Below are positions 58,452 through 61,746 of a stretch of DNA of 61,746 bases, piece after piece (the first letter of the stretch is position 1; each line of letters begins with the position of its first letter). Location: contig VMGA01000001.1 of the NCBI GenBank assembly GCA_007376345.1, positions 1-61,746 on the forward strand, read 5' to 3'. The notes under the pieces were generated by a model. It was not told where the DNA came from and did no database searches. It worked only from the letters and a program-made list of their open reading frames with translations. The position numbers and the translations under genes were made by a program. The stretch is from Microgenomates group bacterium Gr01-1014_16. GTDB taxonomy: Bacteria > Patescibacteriota > Microgenomatia > CAZETR01 > Amesbacteraceae.

Positions 58452-59121
58452 TAAAAAAGAAAAATTAAAGAACTTTTTTCGGCAATTTGAAAATATTTTT
58501 TTCTTTTCCAAGCTACAGAAAGAAATCGAAGATTCTAAGAGTGTATTAGATGTGGGCTGTGGCAATGACTCTCCGATGGGACACTTAAAAAGGACATTTC
58601 GGAGTGAGGGCATCGACATTTATCCTAAGTGCGTTCAAGTAAGCCGTAAAAACCGTTACCACGATTCGTATCGTTTGGGAGACGTGAGGAAGTTAAGTAA
58701 GTATTATAAAAACAAAAGTTGGGACACTCTAGTGTCAATTGATGTGATCGAGCATTTAAATAAACAAGAATCTTTGAAAATGATTTCACAAATGGAAAAG
58801 ATAGCCCGCAAGAAAGTAATTTTGATGACACCTAAAGGATATATTGATCAAGGCGCTTATGACGGCAATCCTTATCAAGTCCACCACAGCGGCTGGACAA
58901 AAAAAGACCTGGAAAACCTGGGCTATAAAGTGTACGGCTTGCGGGGATTTAAGTACCTGCGGAATGACGCCGCAACTATTAGATTCTCGCCTTGGATCTT
59001 TTGGGGGTTTCTTTCATTTATTACTGAAGTGTTACTCTACCCATTTCCTGATTTGTCTTTTCAACTATTTGCCGTAAAATCTGTGACGAGCGATGGTCCC
59101 AGGAATAAGATTGCCGAATAA
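58417..59121 (+). CDS. Class I SAM-dependent methyltransferase
   Basis: SVLDVGCGNDSPMGHL; LVSIDVIEHLNKQESLKMI. Confidence 0.85.
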   Translation: MMNFLTLSPNHNKKEKLKNFFRQFENIFFFSKLQKEIEDSKSVLDVGCGNDSPMGHLKRTFRSEGIDIYPKCVQVSRKNRYHDSYRLGDVRKLSKYYKNKSWDTLVSIDVIEHLNKQESLKMISQMEKIARKKVILMTPKGYIDQGAYDGNPYQVHHSGWTKKDLENLGYKVYGLRGFKYLRNDAATIRFSPWIFWGFLSFITEVLLYPFPDLSFQLFAVKSVTSDGPRNKIAE

Positions 59122-60211
59122 ATTTTTTGGCTTTACTGCCCAGGCGGTTTCGAAGTTGAGAATTTTTAAGTAAATCTATTATGGCGTCGGCAAATGCGTT
59201 CAGGTTTCCTATGGACACTTTTATCATACCTTCTGGGTAATAAGTGCTGAAAGCCGGTAAATTAAAGCCGACTGCAGGAATCCCAAAAGCCATGGCTTCC
59301 GCAGCGGCCATGCCTCCGCTGTCAAAAAATGCCGGGTGGACAACAATTTTGCTTTGGGCGAATATCCGATATTTTTCTTGGCCGTCAAAAACGAAGCCGA
59401 AAAGTTTGACATTATTTTGCAATTTATTATTTGATATTTGCAATTTGACTTTGTTCATAAGCGGCCCGTCACCGATCATCGCCAGTTTGGCGCGCGGGAT
59501 TTTTTCAACAACTTTTTTCCAAATATCGATAAGTTCGACTACCCCTTTTTGGGGGTGAAAGCGGCCTTGAAAAACAGCGGCGTATTTTTTGGACACTTTG
59601 GGATTTTTGGCAAGCCAATTGTCGATGCGGGTAGTATCGACTGCCCCTAAAACTACTATGGCTTTGTTTTGTGGAAACACTTTTTTTTCCAAGTCATTGT
59701 TGACCAAAACACAATCCGCAAAATTGGTTATGAGCGGTTTGATAGGTAACTGTGATAACCAAAGCCACAGGGCAGAGAGCCGGTGACGCCCTGGTCCGAA
59801 GCCAGTGAGAGGAGAAGGGGCAGTCTGATACCAGGTGGCAACCCATTTGAGATGAGGGTAGCGAAGTTTGAGAATGAAGCAGGGTAAAGAATCCATCCAA
59901 AATTCTGAGGCTGAGTAGAGATAGGTTTCGTTTGGTGAGTCGATCTTAAAAATTAGTGAGTGATATAATCCTATAAATATTCTGGTTATGTATTGCAGAA
60001 AAAAACTAGCGTGTGGAATAAGTATAGATAAAAATGAAATGTTGGAGTTGGGGCGAAGATTGTTTCTACGCATCATATCTATCCCCTCCTCCCAGGTAAC
60101 TATGATGAGTGGATGGTCCTTACTCCAGCGCCTGGCGAACTCGATATAAATCCGATCGCCACCGGATAGGCCTGATCCGTGCGACGCCATGGACCAAAAA
60201 ATAAACTTCAT
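59021..60211 (-). CDS. GT4 family glycosyltransferase
   Basis: AVFQGRFHPQKGVVELIDIW; FFDSGGMAAAEAMAFGIPAVGFNLPA. Confidence 0.92.
   Translation of the reverse strand: MKFIFWSMASHGSGLSGGDRIYIEFARRWSKDHPLIIVTWEEGIDMMRRNNLRPNSNISFLSILIPHASFFLQYITRIFIGLYHSLIFKIDSPNETYLYSASEFWMDSLPCFILKLRYPHLKWVATWYQTAPSPLTGFGPGRHRLSALWLWLSQLPIKPLITNFADCVLVNNDLEKKVFPQNKAIVVLGAVDTTRIDNWLAKNPKVSKKYAAVFQGRFHPQKGVVELIDIWKKVVEKIPRAKLAMIGDGPLMNKVKLQISNNKLQNNVKLFGFVFDGQEKYRIFAQSKIVVHPAFFDSGGMAAAEAMAFGIPAVGFNLPAFSTYYPEGMIKVSIGNLNAFADAIIDLLKNSQLRNRLGSKAKKFIRQSYSWDHRSSQILRQIVEKTNQEMGRVTLQ
59415..59449. repeat. Heptamer microrepeat TTTTGCA ATTTATT ATTTGAT ATTTGCA ATTTGAC
   Basis: Five 7-mers inside GT4 gene (KLQISNNKLQN). 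Confidence 0.8.
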
Positions 60212-61029
60212 ATCTTTTTAGCTTTGACAAAAACTGATACACCAGTGTTTTTTGGTTGCCAAATGTCATTCAGGTGGTCCAACAGATTTACTCCAAAAAA
60301 AGCGAGGTTGGTCAGAAATGGCCGGCTGGGCGAGGTGGTAAATTTGTTGAGAGAGGCGTTTGGGGTACCTAAGATAAATTGGTTATGAAGATAGCGGGCG
60401 ACTAGGTTGACCAAATAGTGATTAAACGGTAAACACCAAAAAGTTAGTGATTCTACCTTTTCGATTCTAAATCCAGCTTGTTGAACAACTTGTTTTATTT
60501 GTTCCGGGTTATAAAGGCGGATGTGTTGATTCCACAACCCAGCAAAAAATCCTGACTTAATATGAACTCCGAATAAACGCTCCAAAAACCAGTTTAGTGG
60601 ATCCCAAAGCATGGGGTAATTAGCATTCGGAACGGTTAGACACAAAACTCCGCCCGGCTTTAATATACGAAAAACTTCTTTTAGACCCTTGACGTCATCG
60701 GGCAAGTGTTCGGCTACTTCGGACATAACAGCTTTGTTGAATTCACTTTTTTTGAAAGGAAGTTTGTGCATCAAGTTTCCTCGATAAATAGGAATTTTTT
60801 TGCCATGTAAATTTAGTTTGGCCTTTTCTAAACCCTTAATATCATAATCAGTCCCTGATAAATGTAAGTTTTTTATACCTAAATTTGAGAGTAAATGCAG
60901 ATAGTATCCATCACCGCAACCAATATCAATTATTTTTTCGCCCGGCCTGGGGTTTAATTCGGTAATAATTCTTTTGGCCCGGCGCTTGAGGGCCATATCA
61001 CCAGTATTGGCCAGTAATTCTTCCAGCAT
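60208..61029 (-). CDS. Class I SAM-dependent methyltransferase
   Basis: GEKIIDIGCGDGYYLHLL; MSEVAEHLPDDVKGLKEVFRILKPGGVLCLTVPN. Confidence 0.92.
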   Translation of the reverse strand: MLEELLANTGDMALKRRAKRIITELNPRPGEKIIDIGCGDGYYLHLLSNLGIKNLHLSGTDYDIKGLEKAKLNLHGKKIPIYRGNLMHKLPFKKSEFNKAVMSEVAEHLPDDVKGLKEVFRILKPGGVLCLTVPNANYPMLWDPLNWFLERLFGVHIKSGFFAGLWNQHIRLYNPEQIKQVVQQAGFRIEKVESLTFWCLPFNHYLVNLVARYLHNQFILGTPNASLNKFTTSPSRPFLTNLAFFGVNLLDHLNDIWQPKNTGVSVFVKAKKI

Positions 61030-61039
61030 CCTGGTTATT

Positions 61040-61746
61040 TTAACCCAAAATCATTCCCACTGCTTCATCCATGTTTTTTACATAATGATTTGGTTCTAGT
61101 TTTAGTTCTTTGGGCATATGGGCTCCTAATTTGATTGTTTTAACATTGGCATTTCTTCCTGCAATGACATCTCTGTCATCATCACCAATAAACCAGCTGT
61201 CGTTTAAGCTAATCCCGAAGTCTTTGACGGCTTGAAGCAACATACCAATTTTTGGCTTTCTACATTCGCAGCCTGCTTCCGGATGGTGAGGACAGTAATA
61301 GACCTTGTCAATTCTAACTCCATTCTTTTTAAATTCTTTTAGCATATAGGTTGTGAGGGTTTTGTACTGTTTGTTTGTAAACTTACCCCGTCCGATGCCA
61401 GATTGATTGGTAACTATGACAATTTTGTAATTTGTTTTTGTCAGTTTTTGCAACGACGCAACCACCCCGGGAAGAAATTCAAAGTCTTCTTCTTTGTGAA
61501 TATAGCCGTCTTTGTTATTGTTTATAGTTCCGTCTCGATCTAAAAAAACAGCTTTCACGACTGGAGTTGAGTAAACATTAATTATCTTCTGAATAAGTTT
61601 TGAGGTAGAAAAACCTTTTTCCCAACCCAGGACATGAATTCTACCTCCATTTTTCTCTACTATATCTCGCTCTATACAATTTACTCCCCAGTCAGATCCG
61701 TTGCAGTGAATGTGAGGTTTTATTTTATCTAAAATCTCAACTGGGG
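61040..61746 (-). CDS. Nucleotidyltransferase (RfaE2/HldE-C-like) fused to HAD phosphatase (GmhB-like), 5'-partial
   Basis: Frame stays open through window end: PVEILDKIKPHIHCNGSDWGVNCIERDIVEKNGGRIHVLGWEKGFSTSKLIQKIINVYSTPVVKAVFLDRDGTINNN... Confidence 0.85.
   Translation of the reverse strand, partial: PVEILDKIKPHIHCNGSDWGVNCIERDIVEKNGGRIHVLGWEKGFSTSKLIQKIINVYSTPVVKAVFLDRDGTINNNKDGYIHKEEDFEFLPGVVASLQKLTKTNYKIVIVTNQSGIGRGKFTNKQYKTLTTYMLKEFKKNGVRIDKVYYCPHHPEAGCECRKPKIGMLLQAVKDFGISLNDSWFIGDDDRDVIAGRNANVKTIKLGAHMPKELKLEPNHYVKNMDEAVGMILG

Noticed and set aside
3759-59449. CRISPR array
   Set aside because: Tandem tracts have 7-9 nt periods with no spacers, and units differ between loci; no cas genes seen.

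Overview
The window looks like a Patescibacteria/CPR (Microgenomates-like) chromosome segment; this is inferred from gene content, not from a search. About 0-24 kb is housekeeping: tRNA-Val/GIY-YIG, lepB, parB, rpmA, rplU, rodA, ileS, a compact dcw cluster (ftsZ-ftsA-mini ftsQ-murG-ftsW-mraY-dgkA-ftsI-ftsL-rsmH-mraZ), glyS, recO and a DUF4012 gene. About 19-61.7 kb is a large envelope-glycan locus: many GT4/GT2/GT-C glycosyltransferases, manC, sugar transferase, flippase, O-antigen ligase, AsnB and methyltransferases. Small accessory modules are interspersed: MNT + HEPN-NUDIX, DUF5678 + retropepsin-like protease, UDG-like, DUF3800, HAD and histidine phosphatase. The most interesting signals are: (1) a two-gene MNT/HEPN module whose HEPN is fused to a NUDIX domain; (2) a GIY-YIG ORF that begins in the anticodon loop of a truncated tRNA-Val copy, with a 45-nt hairpin insertion in the D-loop, and ends inside an intact tRNA-Val; (3) at least 12 degenerate 7-nt tandem repeat tracts, mostly in-frame inside genes including ileS; (4) covarying hairpin repeat families; (5) rpmA with AUA as its only plausible start; (6) very compact divergent leaderless promoters; (7) an mraZ promoter with three 10-nt-spaced operator boxes; (8) a glycosyltransferase pseudogene with a readable frameshifted C-terminus. 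All calls are from reading the sequence and the supplied ORF track; no searches were run.
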